Assembly: GCF_000701365.1 (NCBI RefSeq)
Contig: NZ_JNIK01000011.1
Location: 248,001-312,000, forward strand
DNA length: 64,000 bases
Source: Blastococcus sp. URHD0036
GTDB lineage: Bacteria; Actinomycetota; Actinomycetes; Mycobacteriales; Geodermatophilaceae
Direction of reading: 5' to 3'
Under the pieces are notes generated by a model, which was given only the letters and a program-made list of their open reading frames with translations, was not told the origin of the DNA and did not search any database. Of this stretch, positions 63,153 to 64,000 are shown piece after piece; the first letter of the stretch is position 1, and each line of letters begins with the position of its first letter. Position numbers and translations under genes: made by a program.

Positions 63153-64000
63153 CCGAGCACGTCGCGCGCGAGAGGCTCCACGAGGTGCCCCGGGACGACT
63201 GGGGGATCCCGACGATCCGGGCGGGGTCGATCGACGACCTCGCGTGGGCCCAGGGCCGGGTCACCGCGATCGACCGCGCGTGGCAGCTCGAGGTGGAGCG
63301 GTGGCGCAGCGAGGCGACCCTGGCCGCACACGTCGGCGCCAGCGAGATCGAGTGGGACTCCTTCGCCGCCCGCGCCCGGCTCGACGACACCGCGCGCCGC
63401 TGCTTCGACGCCCTCGACCCGGAGACGCAGCGGTGGGTCACCGCCTACGTCGAGGGGGTGCGCGACGGGCTGGCCGAGGGCGCGGCCCGCTCCCCGGAGC
63501 TGCAAGCCCTGGGGTTCCCGGGCGGCGGGCTCGGTGAGTGGCGGCCCTGGACGCCGCTGGGCATCTTCTCGGTCCACCACGTCCTGTTCGGCTCTCTCGG
63601 CTCCAAGGTGTGGCGCGGGCACCTGCTGCGGTCCTTCGGCCCGGGGCTCGGCCGCGAGCTGGCCGGGGCGCTGGGCCTGTGCCCGCCCGACGGCAGCAAC
63701 GCGGTCGCGGTCACCGGCTCCCGGACGGCGTCCGGGCTGCCGCTCGTGGCCGGCGACCCGCACCGGCTGCTGGAGCGGCCGGGCATCTACCAGCAGGTGC
63801 ACCTGGTCGTGGACGGGGCGGCTGGGGCGGGAGGCAGCACGATCGACGTCGTCGGGCTGGCCTTCCCCGGCGTGCCCGGCGTCGCCCACTTCGGGCACAC
63901 CGGCACGGTCGCCTGGGCGGTCACCAACGCGATGGCCGACCACCAGGACCTCTACCGCGAGCGTCTGCGCCGCGACGGCGACCGGGTGCTGGCCCTCGGA
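63149..64000 (+). CDS. Penicillin acylase family protein (DesG-like), cut by the window end
   Basis: The reading frame is open from GTG at 63149 to the last base (284 codons) and has no stop in the window. The N-terminal block [20 protein letters not shown] and [16 protein letters not shown] are typical of the alpha chain of penicillin acylases, and [10 protein letters not shown] holds the autoprocessing nucleophile serine (S183). No signal peptide is seen. The start overlaps the desD stop. Streptomyces des clusters carry a similar gene, desG, thought to act on aryl-acyl groups, so a role in arylated ferrioxamines is a reasonable inference. Confidence 0.88.
   Translation, partial: MTEHVARERLHEVPRDDWGIPTIRAGSIDDLAWAQGRVTAIDRAWQLEVERWRSEATLAAHVGASEIEWDSFAARARLDDTARRCFDALDPETQRWVTAYVEGVRDGLAEGAARSPELQALGFPGGGLGEWRPWTPLGIFSVHHVLFGSLGSKVWRGHLLRSFGPGLGRELAGALGLCPPDGSNAVAVTGSRTASGLPLVAGDPHRLLERPGIYQQVHLVVDGAAGAGGSTIDVVGLAFPGVPGVAHFGHTGTVAWAVTNAMADHQDLYRERLRRDGDRVLALG

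Overview
The window is high-GC, densely coding actinobacterial DNA. GTG starts and 4-bp stop/start overlaps are very common. Gene order closely follows the Mycobacterium tuberculosis stretch from clpC through lsr2, lysS, coaX, panD, panC, the Rv3603c-Rv3605c genes, folK, folB, folP, folE, ftsH, hpt, tilS, the Rv3626c metalloprotease and dacB to ppa. After a gap it follows holB, topA, the Rv3649-type helicase, the tad pilus genes and Rv3661/Rv3662c. That order, two family-specific repeats, lsr2, F420-type enzymes and a desferrioxamine locus suggest a free-living Geodermatophilaceae- or Frankia-like actinomycete. The family is inferred from gene content only.

Layout. (1) 96-1007 mutY, converging on clpC across a long inverted repeat and a bidirectional hairpin. 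(2) 1140-11609, minus strand: clpC, lsr2, lysS, coaX, nadC, nadB, panD, panC and a DUF2520 NADP-binding protein. This is a cofactor operon (pantothenate/CoA and NAD) that leads into lysS, followed by the nucleoid protein and protease genes. (3) 11898-14199: an SDR oxidoreductase and a membrane protein with twelve 10-residue coiled-coil repeats. (4) 14315-18114: an osmoprotectant ABC importer whose binding protein looks circularly permuted and whose ATPase is divergent from the permeases. (5) 18121-20980: folate operon. (6) 21029-28060: ftsH, hpt, tilS, a zinc metalloprotease and dacB on the minus strand, and ppa on the plus strand. (7) 28230-31319: a lipoprotein, an amidohydrolase with an LLM flavin oxidoreductase, and tRNA-Thr(CGT). 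(8) 31370-37763: holB, tmk (no canonical start codon), two methyltransferases and topA. (9) 37952-42231: a DUF1023 hydrolase with an EspC-like partner, and a proton-pumping pyrophosphatase. (10) 42440-49845: an MrfA-like helicase converging on a tad/Flp pilus cluster. (11) 49972-51971: a membrane-anchored HAD phosphatase, a small membrane protein and a catalytically degenerate Fic-fold protein. (12) 52073-57868: cobalamin genes (CobC-like phosphatase, cobU, cobS; cobN on the opposite strand). (13) 57969-64000: an IdeR/DmdR1-boxed desABCD siderophore operon plus the start of a penicillin-amidase-like gene (desG type) cut by the window end.

Most of the window is conserved core. The points worth a second look are: a pair of 3'-end repeats with compensatory stem changes, the permuted ProX, tmk without a start codon, the pseudo-Fic protein, the decad-repeat protein, a tad gene that lacks an in-frame stop, a ClgR-type operator before clpC, and several promoters that fit leaderless transcription. 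No phage, insertion sequence, CRISPR array or riboswitch was recognised.
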